In this document: piece after piece, positions 1 to 9,691 of the stretch
Position numbering within the stretch: position 1 is the stretch's first letter
Layout of the letters: the number at the start of each line of letters is the position of its first letter
Source: Beggiatoa leptomitoformis
GTDB lineage: Bacteria > Pseudomonadota > Gammaproteobacteria > Beggiatoales > Beggiatoaceae
DNA: 64,000 nt
Reading direction: 5' to 3'
NCBI RefSeq assembly: GCF_001305575.3
Contig: NZ_CP012373.2
Location: forward strand, 620,001 to 684,000
Position numbers and translations under genes: made by a program
Notes under the pieces: model-generated
What the model saw: the letters and a program-made list of their open reading frames with translations, nothing else
Database searches by the model: none
Told to the model about the DNA's origin: nothing

Positions 1-2
1 TA

Positions 3-3000
3 TATGGCACATTACATATTGAAAGTGCCGTGCGTGATGATCGGGGCAAAGACGTTGCAAGCAGTAGTACCGCTGTTTATGTTGGACGGGATAGATTTGT
101 TGGTTTAAAAACCGAAGGATGGCTACTGAATTCGGGTAAAGAAAATATTATTAATACCCTTGTCGTTGATGAACGTGGCAACCCCATCGCGGGCGCGCCT
201 GTATTAGTGACTATTGAGCGACAAGATACTAAAGCCGCACGGGTAAAAGGTGCAGGTAATGCCTATTTAACCCAATACGAAACCGTTTGGGTAGAAACCA
301 ATCGTTGCGAACTAGCCGCAACAACAGAACCTGTTGCTTGTCGGTTTACCCCACCAAATGCTGGCGTTTACCGTCTCATTGCCACAATTAAAGACACTAA
401 AGACCGTGAACACAAAACCACCGTTAATCAGTGGGCAACGGGCGCGGGTGAAGTTGTTTGGCAAATGGAACCCGGTAATGGTTTAGAAATCGTCCCTGAA
501 CAAGAAAGTTATAAAGTTGGCGAAACAGCAAAATATCTGGTTAAAAATCCGTTCCCTAATGCAACGGCATTGGTTACAGTGGAACGCTTAGGAACCATCA
601 AAAGCTGGCTGGTAACATTACATAACAGTGTAGAAGTTATCAGTATTCCTGTAGAAGCCGATTACACACCGGGTTTCTTTGTGTCCGTGACTGTCGTCTC
701 ACCGCGTGTGGACAAACCCATAGATGGTGAACAAGTTGATTTAGGTAAACCCACCTTCCGCATGGGATATGTCAAAACGCTGGTTAGCGAACCTTATAAA
801 GAGCTAGTCGTTGATATTCAAACGGATAAACCTGTTTATAAACCCCGCGAACAAGTCACCGTTAAACTACATGCACATGCAAAACAAAGCGATGTAAAAG
901 CCCAACCGATAGAATTAGCCATTGTCGTTTTAGACGAATCAGTCTTTGATTTAATTCAAGGCGGACGAAGCTACTTTGACCCTTACAAAGGCTTTTATGA
1001 TTTAAGCGATTTAGACATGAGCAACTACAGCTCACTCATGCGCTTAGTCGGACGGCAAAAGTTTGAGAAAAAAGGTGCGACACCGGGTGGCGATGGCGGA
1101 ATGGGGCCTAACTTGCGCTCACTCTTCAAATTTGTTACCTATTGGAATCCTTCTGTTCCCACAGATGCTGAGGGTAATGCACAAGTTCAATTTACCGTCC
1201 CTGATAATCTCACGGGTTGGCGCATACTTGCATTAGCCGTAACACCAAACGACCGTTTAGGCTTGGGAGATGCAAATTTTAAAGTGAATTTACCCATTGA
1301 AGTTCGTCCTGCTTTACCAAACCAAGTGACTGCAGGCGATACTTTTGAGGCAGGATTCACGGTTATGAATCGTACAGATAAAGCCCGTGAGTTAGACATA
1401 TCTTTAAGTGCAACAGGACCTGTGCAAAAAACTGCAGGTGCAGACAAAGCAAGCGTTACACTCAAGCTAAAAACAGAACCTTACAAACGCTACAACGTCT
1501 GGTTACCCATTAGCACAACGGATGTGGGTGAAATTCAATTTACCGCGTCTGCGGGAGATGCGACGGATAAAGACGGACTTACACAAACCTTGCACGTTTT
1601 TCCACGTCGCTCATTTGACACAGCAGCAAGTTATGGCACAACAACAGAGGCGAGTGTCACAGAATCCCTTTTATTCCCTGCGGATATTTATGGCAATGTT
1701 GGAAAAGTCAGTGTTGTTGCTTCCCCAACCGTTATCAGTGACATCAAAGGGGCATTTGAATATATGCGCGACTATCCCTACGCTTGCTGGGAACAAAAAC
1801 TCAGCAAAGGGACAATGGCGGCGCACTATACCAATCTAAAAGCCTATTTACCCAATGACTTATTATGGAGTAACGCAGATGTTCTGCCACAAGCAACATT
1901 AGACATTGCCGCAGACTATCAAGCACCAAACGGGGGAATGACTTACTACATCGCCCAAGATAAATATGTAAGTCCTTATCTCAGTGCATACACTGCGTTA
2001 GCATTCAACTGGTTACGGGTAAGTGGTTATAACGTTCCCGCGCAAGTTGAAAATAAACTGCATGAATATCTGCTAACGATGTTACGTAAAGATGTGATGC
2101 CCGATTTTTACTCACAAGGCATGGCATCCAGCGTACGTGCAGTCGCGCTTGCGGCACTCGCCAAACAAGGAAAAGTTGTTCGTGATGACATAAACCGCTA
2201 TCAACGCAGCCTTAAAGAAATGGACTTATTTGGTAAAAGCCAATTCCTAGATGCGGCGTTAGCCATACCGGGAACTAATAAAGTTCGGATGGAAGCGGTA
2301 AATGCGATTCTCTCGCAACTGAATCAAACAGGTGGAAAAATTACCTTCCAAGAAACCCTTGATGATGGCTATAACCAACTGTTAAGTTCTAGTTTACGCA
2401 CGGAATGCTCCATTCTTAACGTGTTAGTCAACTATGACGAAGTGATGCAAGGCAATGCGTTAGTCAGTGATATTCCTTATAAACTGGTGCGCCACATTTC
2501 ACAAAGTCGCAAATACACAGGATATTGGGAAAATACTCAAGAAAATATGTTTTGCATGAATGCCTTAACTGCCTATGCGCGTATCTATGAAAAAGATAAA
2601 CCTGCAATGATTGTACGGACATTCATGGATGACAAACCTATGTCGCTTGCCGCTACACCCACAACAACTGACGTTCACTTTGATGATGTAAAAAATCCGC
2701 CGGCAACGTTCGAACGACCTATTACGGAACAAGACCCCGGACGGAAAGCCTCAGTTAAGATAGAAAAACAAGGGGATGGGCGAGTGTACTACGCGGTGCG
2801 GATGCAATACGCCACGAAAGAAGAAAAATCCACAGCGGTCAATGCAGGTATTGAACTGAATCGTGAATACCACGTTAAACGCGATAATAAATGGACACTA
2901 CTCACCAGCCCCATGGAATTAAAAACGGGTGAATTAGTTCGTGTTGATTTATACCTGTCCTTACCTGCTGCGCGTCACTTTGTTGTGGTTGATGACCCTG

Positions 3001-3365
3001 TACCGGGTGGGTTAGAACCGGTCAATCGGGATTTAGCCACTGCCTCAACGGTTGCCGCAGACGAAGCAGAAGGCACTTATGCAGGTGGCTCTCTTTGGTA
3101 TCGCTTCACTGACTGGCAAGAATATGCCATCTCTTTCTGGAGTTTTTACCACCAAGAACTACGGCATAATGCGGCGATTTTCTACTCGGACTATTTACCA
3201 CCGGGTAATTATCACCTTTCCTATGTTGCACAAGCCATTGCACCGGGTGATTTTGTGGTGATGCCATCACATTCAGAAGAAATGTATGACCCTGATGTTT
3301 ATGGAAAAAGTATGCCTGCAAAATTAAAAGTGGTGCGTGATGCTGCTGCTGATGCAGGAAAATAA
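3..3365 (+). CDS. Alpha-2-macroglobulin family protein, C-terminal part (gene cut by window start)
   Basis: This is the C-terminal two thirds or so of a bacterial alpha-2-macroglobulin, a large periplasmic protease trap of the YfhM type. The frame is open to the window edge (the first codons read YGTLHIESAV), so the GTG at 30 is not the real start. Macroglobulin beta-domains come first. The central family signature (TYWNPSVPTDAEGNAQVQF) lies near nt 1140-1195. The thioester motif CWEQ is intact, with Cys codon 1785 and Gln codon 1794, so the protein should couple covalently to an attacking protease. A helical thioester domain and a C-terminal receptor-like domain follow. The usual partner, a PbpC-type peptidoglycan synthase, is not downstream. 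A strong terminator closes the gene. Confidence 0.93.
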   Translation, partial: YGTLHIESAVRDDRGKDVASSSTAVYVGRDRFVGLKTEGWLLNSGKENIINTLVVDERGNPIAGAPVLVTIERQDTKAARVKGAGNAYLTQYETVWVETNRCELAATTEPVACRFTPPNAGVYRLIATIKDTKDREHKTTVNQWATGAGEVVWQMEPGNGLEIVPEQESYKVGETAKYLVKNPFPNATALVTVERLGTIKSWLVTLHNSVEVISIPVEADYTPGFFVSVTVVSPRVDKPIDGEQVDLGKPTFRMGYVKTLVSEPYKELVVDIQTDKPVYKPREQVTVKLHAHAKQSDVKAQPIELAIVVLDESVFDLIQGGRSYFDPYKGFYDLSDLDMSNYSSLMRLVGRQKFEKKGATPGGDGGMGPNLRSLFKFVTYWNPSVPTDAEGNAQVQFTVPDNLTGWRILALAVTPNDRLGLGDANFKVNLPIEVRPALPNQVTAGDTFEAGFTVMNRTDKARELDISLSATGPVQKTAGADKASVTLKLKTEPYKRYNVWLPISTTDVGEIQFTASAGDATDKDGLTQTLHVFPRRSFDTAASYGTTTEASVTESLLFPADIYGNVGKVSVVASPTVISDIKGAFEYMRDYPYACWEQKLSKGTMAAHYTNLKAYLPNDLLWSNADVLPQATLDIAADYQAPNGGMTYYIAQDKYVSPYLSAYTALAFNWLRVSGYNVPAQVENKLHEYLLTMLRKDVMPDFYSQGMASSVRAVALAALAKQGKVVRDDINRYQRSLKEMDLFGKSQFLDAALAIPGTNKVRMEAVNAILSQLNQTGGKITFQETLDDGYNQLLSSSLRTECSILNVLVNYDEVMQGNALVSDIPYKLVRHISQSRKYTGYWENTQENMFCMNALTAYARIYEKDKPAMIVRTFMDDKPMSLAATPTTTDVHFDDVKNPPATFERPITEQDPGRKASVKIEKQGDGRVYYAVRMQYATKEEKSTAVNAGIELNREYHVKRDNKWTLLTSPMELKTGELVRVDLYLSLPAARHFVVVDDPVPGGLEPVNRDLATASTVAADEAEGTYAGGSLWYRFTDWQEYAISFWSFYHQELRHNAAIFYSDYLPPGNYHLSYVAQAIAPGDFVVMPSHSEEMYDPDVYGKSMPAKLKVVRDAAADAGK

Positions 3366-3401
3366 ACATTAACCCGATAGCACTTATATTCGTTGTTTAA
3401 C

Positions 3402-3437
3402 AAAAAAGCACAGTGGTTTAAGCACTGTGCTTTTTTT
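3402..3437 (+). terminator. Rho-independent terminator after the alpha-2-macroglobulin gene
   Basis: A perfect 8-bp GC-containing stem (GCACAGTG at 3408-3415 with CACTGTGC at 3423-3430) has a 7-nt loop. Six A upstream and seven T downstream flank it. The A/T symmetry would allow it to work on both strands, but the convergent ureE gene ends 144 bp further on. Confidence 0.9.
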
Positions 3438-3580
3438 ATGTTTGAAATAAAGACGCTTTGAATCGAGCTTTCACAAAGCTAACTGAATTTAAAGATAAAG
3501 AATTAAGAAACGTAAATTGTTTAAATCTGCTTGTCTATTAATCCTAAAACATTGTATATCTAGCAAGTTGCTCGTATTTT

Positions 3581-4012
3581 TTATGCGTGTACATGTTGAT
3601 ACGCACCACCTTCTGGCTCAAATGGCGCATCTAATGTACTAATAGATAAACCAAAATGTTGTAACATCTCGTCTAACACATGATCTGGTTGATAACGTAC
3701 CCATTGAGCATCAATTTGTAACGCAATATGACGATTGCCCAAGTGATAACAAATGCGCGCTAATAATAAAGGATCAACAATTTGCACATGTGTTACCGTT
3801 TCTAAAGCCGCTTGAACCAGAATAATCCGTCCGTCTTCTGCTTTAAGACAATCACCACCACGCAAAATATAACCACGCGGTAAATCTAATAAAGCAGCCG
3901 TTCCATCCGCTAACTGCGTGCAAAAACGACTTTTTTGCCGTGAATCAAATGATAAACTTAAGGTAACTGTTGCAGGTTGTGGATGGGTAAGGCGTTCAAA
4001 CACTTTTAACAT
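3581..4012 (-). CDS. ureE: Urease accessory protein UreE (nickel metallochaperone)
   Basis: UreE delivers Ni(II) to the urease activation complex UreDFG in the cytoplasm. The 143 residues cover the N-terminal peptide-binding domain (LPRGYILRGGD) and the C-terminal metal-binding domain, with the family signature CYHLGNRHIALQI followed by DHVLDEMLQHFGL and FEPEGGAY. The conserved nickel His of LGNRH is present. The C-terminal His-rich tail of Klebsiella UreE is absent; the protein ends QHVHA. I chose the ATG at 4012 because the protein then begins MLKVFERL as in the family and an AGGA lies about 10 nt upstream. A longer frame to 4102 adds 30 unlikely residues. No other urease gene is in the window, so this is an orphan copy or the operon is split. 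Confidence 0.9.
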   Translation of the reverse strand: MLKVFERLTHPQPATVTLSLSFDSRQKSRFCTQLADGTAALLDLPRGYILRGGDCLKAEDGRIILVQAALETVTHVQIVDPLLLARICYHLGNRHIALQIDAQWVRYQPDHVLDEMLQHFGLSISTLDAPFEPEGGAYQHVHA

Positions 4013-4331
4013 GGTACGGAAATTTCCTGTCGAAAAACGGTTAAGTACAGATTTGGGTGGTGTTAAATAAGGATTAAAAAATTTTCCTTCAATCCCTTGC
4101 AAATAAAAGAAATCTTTCGTGCAATGGGATATAGCAAGTATCCTTATTATGTGAGGAATTCACGAGGGTTTATTTTAATAATGTTCCTATTTATTCAAGC
4201 TTTTCAAGATTAAAAAGATTTCATCCCTGCAACTTGCAAATTTGCTTAATACTTTGCTAAGCAAAAAATAGTATTTTATCACTTCATCTTTTAAGAAATC
4301 GCCGCGCTTTGTAACGGATTTTATTCATCTT
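4013..4331. other. Divergent intergenic region between ureE and the TPR-CHAT gene
   Basis: These 319 AT-rich bases must contain the promoters of both divergent genes. I see no convincing -35/-10 pair or operator, and no ORF with coding character. Confidence 0.4.
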
Positions 4332-6599
4332 ATGAAATATAACGCTTATTATTTAGTCCTTTTATTGTGTTATAGCGTTTCTGCAATTTCTGCTGAAATA
4401 CAAGGGACAGTTCAACAACGCGAACAAAATGCCCAATTATTTCTGCAACAGGGGAATTTTGAACAAGCCGTGCAGCAATGGCAATCACTTTTAGACAGCG
4501 AAAAATACTTGCCTGCCGAACAAATCAATCTATTAAGCCAACTAGCCAGTGCTTATCAAGCGATGGGACTGAGCAAAAAAGCAATGGATGCGTTGCAACG
4601 CGCATTAACCTTGGCTAATAATGATAAAGCCCGTCTAACCGCACTTTACGTTGGTTTAAGCGATTTAGCCCTTGCCACTCGCCAAGAATTGTTAGCACGC
4701 GATTATGCCGACCGTAGCTTATTCAACTTACCCAGTAATGCCCCTGCTTTACTGCGTGCTGCGGTGCTAAATAATCACGCCAATGTCTTAACTGTTGAAG
4801 CTTATTATAGTGAAGCGACTGATATTTATTCGCAAAGCCTACAACTTGCCCAACAAACCGACGAACCAATTTTATCTATTCGGATTCTTATCAATCGGGC
4901 AAATGCCTACTGGAAAAATGGACAAGAAAAAGAATCCATTGATTCACTCACACAAGCCAGCACCCAGCTTTATAAGTTACCAGACCAATATGCTAAAGCC
5001 TTTGCTTTTATTAGTATTGGCGAATTAACCCAACGTGTTTTACAAGACCAAAAAACCGCAGATGGCACAAGTTTAGCCTACAACAGCTTAAATACCGCTT
5101 TAACCATAGCAGAACAACTCAAAAATAACCGCTTACGCTCTTATGCTAAGGGCTATTTAGGGCATTTATACGAAAATGAAAAACGGTTTCTTGAAGCGCA
5201 ACAACTCACGCAACAAGCCATTTTCTTCGCCCAACAAACCAATACGCCTGAAATACGTTATCGTTGGCAGTGGCAACTGGGGCGTATCTTTGCTAAACAA
5301 AATCTAATCAGTGATGCAATCCCTGCTTATCGTCATGCTATTGCTCAATTACAACCAATACGGCAAGAGCTTGCCGTTGGCTACCGTAATACTTCGCAAT
5401 CTTTCCGCGATACCATCAGCCCGCTGTATTTCGAACTTGCTGATTTACTACTCCAAACAGCTAAAACCGCAGATGATAAGAAAATTTGGTTAGATGAAGC
5501 CCGTGATACGATAGAGAAGCTAAAAACGGCAGAACTACAAGATTATTTTCAAGATGAGTGTGTAACAGGTTCTCAATCTAAACCATGGCTGTTAGATGTA
5601 GGGATTCCACACACGGCGGTTATTTATCCCATTTTGTTAAATAACCGAATTGAAATGCTATTAAGTTTACCAAATGGTATTCAACAATTTACGTTACCAT
5701 TTAGTCATACCGCCTTAAAAGATGAAGTCAACGAATTTCGTTTTGAGCTAGAAACCCGCAATACACGCGATTATCTACCCTATGCCCAACAATTGTATCA
5801 TTGGCTGATTCAACCGTTAGAAGCCGAATTACAAGCGCAAGCAATTGATACATTGGTTATTATTCCCGATGGTGTTTTACGCACAATCCCTCTAGCCGCT
5901 TTACATGACGGCAAACAGTTTCTTGTTGAACGTTATGCCGTTGTGACAAGCCCCGGTTTAACATTAACCGACTCAAAACCAATTAATAAAAAACAATTAA
6001 ATATCTTACTGAGTGGTTTATCTGAGGGGGTACAAGGCTATCCTGCACTGGCTAATATTCGTCAAGAGATTGATATATTAAAAAATTTATACGGTAGTCA
6101 GTCCAGTGTTTTGCTCAATCGTGATTTTACCGTTACCAATTTTTCCAGCGCGTTAAATAACATACCTTATAACGTTGTACATATCGCTTCACACGGACAA
6201 TTTGACAGCGACCCGCAAAAAACATTTTTACTGACTTATGACGGTAGATTAGACATGAATCGGTTAGAAAAACTGATTCGTTTAAGCGATATTCGTAATG
6301 AGCCTATGGAATTATTAACCTTAAGTGCTTGTCAAACCGCCGTAGGTGATGACCAAGCTGCATTAGGATTAGCAAGTATTGCGCTAAAAGCAGGGGCGCG
6401 TAGTGCATTAGCAACGTTATGGTCGATTGATGACCAAGCAACAACACAATTGATTGCTGAATTTTATCGACAATTACAAAAAGACAATATTTCTAAGGCA
6501 AAAGCCTTGCAAAATGCACAGTTATTTATGTTAAAACAAGCAAATTATCAACATCCTGCATTTTGGGCGGCATTTTTATTAATTGGGAATTGGTTGTAA
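4332..6599 (+). CDS. Secreted TPR-CHAT domain protein (caspase-like peptidase fold)
   Basis: A Sec signal peptide (residues 1 to about 20, ending AISA) precedes roughly 380 residues of tetratricopeptide repeats (for example NHANVLTVEAYYSEATDIY). A C-terminal CHAT domain follows from about residue 480. CHAT is a clan-CD, caspase-related cysteine peptidase fold. The catalytic pair is present: His621 in HIASHGQF and Cys667 in LLTLSACQT. The typical C-terminal block ALGLASIALKAGARSALATLW also follows. TPR-CHAT proteins are often proteolytic effectors or scaffolds; an exported version would act in the periplasm or outside. No toxin-like partner is adjacent, and the substrate is unknown. Confidence 0.92.
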   Translation: MKYNAYYLVLLLCYSVSAISAEIQGTVQQREQNAQLFLQQGNFEQAVQQWQSLLDSEKYLPAEQINLLSQLASAYQAMGLSKKAMDALQRALTLANNDKARLTALYVGLSDLALATRQELLARDYADRSLFNLPSNAPALLRAAVLNNHANVLTVEAYYSEATDIYSQSLQLAQQTDEPILSIRILINRANAYWKNGQEKESIDSLTQASTQLYKLPDQYAKAFAFISIGELTQRVLQDQKTADGTSLAYNSLNTALTIAEQLKNNRLRSYAKGYLGHLYENEKRFLEAQQLTQQAIFFAQQTNTPEIRYRWQWQLGRIFAKQNLISDAIPAYRHAIAQLQPIRQELAVGYRNTSQSFRDTISPLYFELADLLLQTAKTADDKKIWLDEARDTIEKLKTAELQDYFQDECVTGSQSKPWLLDVGIPHTAVIYPILLNNRIEMLLSLPNGIQQFTLPFSHTALKDEVNEFRFELETRNTRDYLPYAQQLYHWLIQPLEAELQAQAIDTLVIIPDGVLRTIPLAALHDGKQFLVERYAVVTSPGLTLTDSKPINKKQLNILLSGLSEGVQGYPALANIRQEIDILKNLYGSQSSVLLNRDFTVTNFSSALNNIPYNVVHIASHGQFDSDPQKTFLLTYDGRLDMNRLEKLIRLSDIRNEPMELLTLSACQTAVGDDQAALGLASIALKAGARSALATLWSIDDQATTQLIAEFYRQLQKDNISKAKALQNAQLFMLKQANYQHPAFWAAFLLIGNWL

Positions 6600-6982
6600 T
6601 GTTAAAAATAGTGATAAATAAAGCGAGAGAGAATAGGCTATTGTTTTCAGCATTTGGGCGTTTAGCCTATTAATGGTAAAGTAAAAAGGGAACTTGATAA
6701 CAGATTAAATCCCTCTCGCCTTCTTAAGCAGATTTTCAGAATTATTAAAAGCGTTACCTTTATACCTATCAATGCAGTAAATTCTGATTCAGACAAGATT
6801 TATTGAAAAAGTCTTGGTGTATTTTTAACCTATCATAAAGCGGTTATTATCTATTTTCTGTACAAAATGACGAATAATAAAGCTTATCCAAAATGGCTTG
6901 TTAAAGGATAAACACGAAATAACTTATTTCTCAAGCCGCCGTTGTTCTTTGTAAATTTACCAACCAATTAGGAGAGTGTTGC
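6600..6982. other. Intergenic region upstream of hppA
   Basis: The 383 bp contain one degenerate copy of a dispersed inverted repeat (6728-6797, listed separately). The last 20 bp carry the hppA ribosome binding site (AGGAGAG ending about 7 nt before the ATG). No ORF or clear promoter is visible. Confidence 0.5.
6728..6797. repeat. Dispersed inverted repeat, family 1 (degenerate copy)
   Basis: The right arm AATTCTGATTCAGACAAG (6780-6797) matches the arms of copies at 47799, 53773 and 59175. The left arm (GCAGATTTTCAGAATT, 6728-6743) is a decayed partner, about 35 bp away. Confidence 0.6.
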
Positions 6983-9016
6983 ATGGTTATTCTAGGGCTG
7001 TTATTCGCGCTATTGTGCGCGGGTGGTGCGCTGATTTATGGCGCTGTCTCCATCAAGTGGATTTTGGCAAAACCCGCAGGCAACGAGCGAATGCAAGAAA
7101 TTGCAACCGCTATTCAAGAAGGCGCACAAGCCTATTTAAATCGGCAGTACACCACGATAGGCATCGTTGGTTCAATTATTTTTCTTATTTTATGGGTTTT
7201 ATTAGATGGTTTTATCGCCTTTGGTTTTTTGTTAGGCGCGCTGTTATCTGCTGCAACAGGTTATATTGGTATGAATGTTTCTGTGCGGGCAAATGTTCGT
7301 ACAGCACAAGCGGCTCATGAAGGATTAAACGCGGCGTTAGAACTGGCGTTTCGGGGCGGTGCGATTACAGGCATGTTAGTAGTGGGTCTAGGATTGCTAG
7401 GCGTGGTTTTCTATTTTTCCCTCCTCTATTTTCTTACGGATACAAACCAACCCATAGATTTATCGCCACTGATAGGCTTAGGATTTGGTGCATCACTGAT
7501 TTCTATTTTTGCTCGGTTAGGCGGTGGTATTTTTACAAAAGGCGCAGATGTTGGCGCAGATTTAGTGGGTAAAGTTGAAGCGGGCATTCCTGAAGATGAC
7601 CCACGCAATCCAGCCGTTATTGCGGATAATGTCGGGGATAATGTCGGGGATTGCGCAGGCATGGCAGCAGATTTATTTGAAACCTATGCAGTGACCTTAA
7701 TAGCAACGATGTTGGTTGGTGGCATTACCTACGCAAGTACCTCTGCTGATCTTGCGTTAATGTCTATGATTCTCCCTTTAGTCTTAGGGGGCATTTCTAT
7801 TCTGGCTTCTATTGCAGGAACTTATTTCGTTAAGATTAATCGTCCCGGCGAGAAAATCATGAACGCGCTTTATCGCGGATTGATTGCCTCGGCGGGAATT
7901 TCTGCGGTTCTCTTTTTGCCAATCACTTTAATTTTTATGGGGTGGGATATTGGCATTAAACTTTATTTTGCGTCACTCGTTGGTTTAGTACTGACCGCTT
8001 TAATGGTCTGGATTACTGAATATTATACAGGCACAGAATTTTCCCCTGTGCAACATATTGCCCAAGCCTCCACCACAGGACATGCAACCAATATGATTGC
8101 GGGACTGGGGATTTCCATGAAATCTACAGCACTTCCCGTATTAGCCGTTTGTTTAAGTATTTTTGTAGCGTATGCGTTAGCAGGTTTATTTGGTATCGCT
8201 ATTGCCGCAACGGCCATGCTGTCTATGACAGGTATTATTGTTGCCCTAGATGCTTATGGACCTATTACAGACAATGCAGGTGGAATTGCCGAAATGGCAG
8301 AATTGGGCAAAGAAGTGCGCAATATTACCGACCCATTGGATGCTGTTGGCAATACGACTAAAGCCGTTACTAAAGGTTACGCCATAGGCTCGGCTGGCTT
8401 AGCTTCATTAGTCTTGTTTGCAGATTTCCAACATAAATTGGCAGGAGCAGGCGGTGAACATATAACTTTTGACTTAAGTAATCCTTTAGTCATTATCGGT
8501 TTATTTATTGGTGGGATGATTCCTTACTTGTTTGGTGCAATGGCTATGGAAGCCGTTGGACGGGCGGCAGGTAGCGTTGTTATCGAAGTTCGCCGTCAAT
8601 TCCGCGACATCAAAGGGATTATGGAAAAAACGGCAAAACCTGATTATTCCAAAGCAGTGGATATGCTAACCACTTCAGCCATTAAAGAAATGATAATTCC
8701 CTCCCTACTACCCGTTTTAGCCCCTATTTTGGTAGGTCTGTTATTAGGACCGCAAGCCTTAGGTGGATTATTAATGGGAACTATCGTAACAGGCTTATTT
8801 GTAGCCATTTCTATGACAACAGGCGGTGGTGCATGGGATAACGCGAAAAAGTACATTGAAGATGGGCATCATGGCGGCAAAGGGTCAGAAGCACACAAGG
8901 CAGCCGTAACGGGCGATACTGTTGGCGACCCGTACAAAGATACGGCAGGCCCCGCCATTAATCCATTGATTAAAATCATTAATATTGTAGCCTTACTCCT
9001 TGTTCCTTTCTTATAA
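6983..9016 (+). CDS. hppA: Membrane-bound proton-translocating pyrophosphatase, K+-independent type
   Basis: This is an integral membrane pump of 677 residues with about 16 TM helices. It hydrolyses pyrophosphate and exports H+, saving energy from biosynthetic PPi. The catalytic loop is complete: [20 protein letters not shown], then EDDPRN and [19 protein letters not shown]. The second acidic loop is [12 protein letters not shown] and the third [16 protein letters not shown]. The ion-selectivity motif reads [10 protein letters not shown]. Lys in place of Ala, and Thr three residues later, are the published markers of K+-independent H+-PPases; the K+-dependent class has GNTTAA. AGGAGAG about 7 nt before the ATG supports the start. 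It appears monocistronic, ending with a stem-loop. Confidence 0.97.
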   Translation: MVILGLLFALLCAGGALIYGAVSIKWILAKPAGNERMQEIATAIQEGAQAYLNRQYTTIGIVGSIIFLILWVLLDGFIAFGFLLGALLSAATGYIGMNVSVRANVRTAQAAHEGLNAALELAFRGGAITGMLVVGLGLLGVVFYFSLLYFLTDTNQPIDLSPLIGLGFGASLISIFARLGGGIFTKGADVGADLVGKVEAGIPEDDPRNPAVIADNVGDNVGDCAGMAADLFETYAVTLIATMLVGGITYASTSADLALMSMILPLVLGGISILASIAGTYFVKINRPGEKIMNALYRGLIASAGISAVLFLPITLIFMGWDIGIKLYFASLVGLVLTALMVWITEYYTGTEFSPVQHIAQASTTGHATNMIAGLGISMKSTALPVLAVCLSIFVAYALAGLFGIAIAATAMLSMTGIIVALDAYGPITDNAGGIAEMAELGKEVRNITDPLDAVGNTTKAVTKGYAIGSAGLASLVLFADFQHKLAGAGGEHITFDLSNPLVIIGLFIGGMIPYLFGAMAMEAVGRAAGSVVIEVRRQFRDIKGIMEKTAKPDYSKAVDMLTTSAIKEMIIPSLLPVLAPILVGLLLGPQALGGLLMGTIVTGLFVAISMTTGGGAWDNAKKYIEDGHHGGKGSEAHKAAVTGDTVGDPYKDTAGPAINPLIKIINIVALLLVPFL

Positions 9017-9035
9017 CAGACTACTTGTATGCCTT

Positions 9036-9053
9036 GGGGCAAGCAATTGCCCC
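9036..9053 (+). terminator. Stem-loop after hppA, probable terminator
   Basis: A perfect 7-bp stem GGGGCAA/TTGCCCC closes a GCAA tetraloop 19 bp after the hppA stop. There is no long T tract (only TTAAAG), so intrinsic termination is plausible but not certain. Confidence 0.5.
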
Positions 9054-9125
9054 TTAAAGCAGTGCATTTTCTGGGTGTTCTCTCATTATTATTTAATTTT
9101 TGAAAAATAGCAGATTCAAATAATT

Positions 9126-9160
9126 AACGGATACCATCGCGTCAACTAATGCTATCCGTT
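9126..9160. repeat. Dispersed inverted repeat, family 2
   Basis: AACGGATA (9126-9133) and TATCCGTT (9153-9160) form a perfect 8-bp inverted repeat around a 19-nt centre containing CATCGCGTCA. Related copies lie at 45324-45356 and 53851-53883. Confidence 0.6.
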
Positions 9161-9238
9161 ATTTATTTAGGATTGGGTATTCAAAACAACAAATCCTTAT
9201 TTGTTTGGCACTACCGTTTATTTAAAGCAAGTAACAAA

Positions 9239-9517
9239 TATAGCAACAGTACTATAAAAAGATTAAATAGAATATCCGTAAAAAGAGCGCATCAATAGAA
9301 CAATTTGCTCGTTACCAAGCTCTGCTTGGTAATGCCTGCCTTGCAAGCTCCGCTTGCCGAGTACAAGCGGATTTAAGCGTGGGGCGTTCAAGTACCCGCC
9401 AAGCAGAGCTTGGCGAATAGGCATTACCAAGTGAAACTTGGTAACGAGCAATACTTTTTTACGGCAATCTGTTGAATAGGTCATTCCTTATTCTCTTTTT
9501 AAAACACGGTTACTATA
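9239..9517. mobile_element. MITE-like non-autonomous element with IS630-type ends
   Basis: The left end (9239-9264) matches 24 of 26 bases of the terminal repeat of the IS630-like element at 13277. The right end (about 9492-9517) is a diverged inverted copy ending CGGTTACTATA. The 279 bp between hold no transposase but a dense set of nested hairpins (9305-9451). Mobilisation in trans by an IS630-type transposase is the natural reading; the only copies in the window are dead. A 73-codon frame inside it is just the palindromes read through. Confidence 0.7.
9305..9451. repeat. Nested hairpin array inside the MITE
   Basis: The outer arms TTGCTCGTTACCAAG (9305-9319) and CTTGGTAACGAGCAA (9437-9451) are perfect complements. 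So are the inner arms CTTGGTAATGCC (9325-9336) and GGCATTACCAAG (9420-9431). Each arm also folds locally with a 5-nt loop (CCAAG-CTCTG-CTTGG; GCAAG-CTCCG-CTTGC; CCAAG-CAGAG-CTTGG; CCAAG-TGAAA-CTTGG). The transcript could switch between one long cruciform and four short hairpins. Confidence 0.8.
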
Positions 9518-9691
9518 TCAATTCTAATAAATCCCCCAAAATAATAACCTTATTAAAGATATAGTATATTACTTATTGATTGTTTTAATTAATTCGCTAT
9601 ATTGATAAGGTATCTCGTATATTCCACAAGATATTTGGGGAAGATTCTTAGCGTTTTCCTAACGGGTATGATTCATCAGTCAGAGGGCATT

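Noticed and set aside
9263-9484. 73-codon ORF in the MITE
   Set aside because: It is a read-through of the palindromic core; hairpin arms explain the sequence better than a protein.
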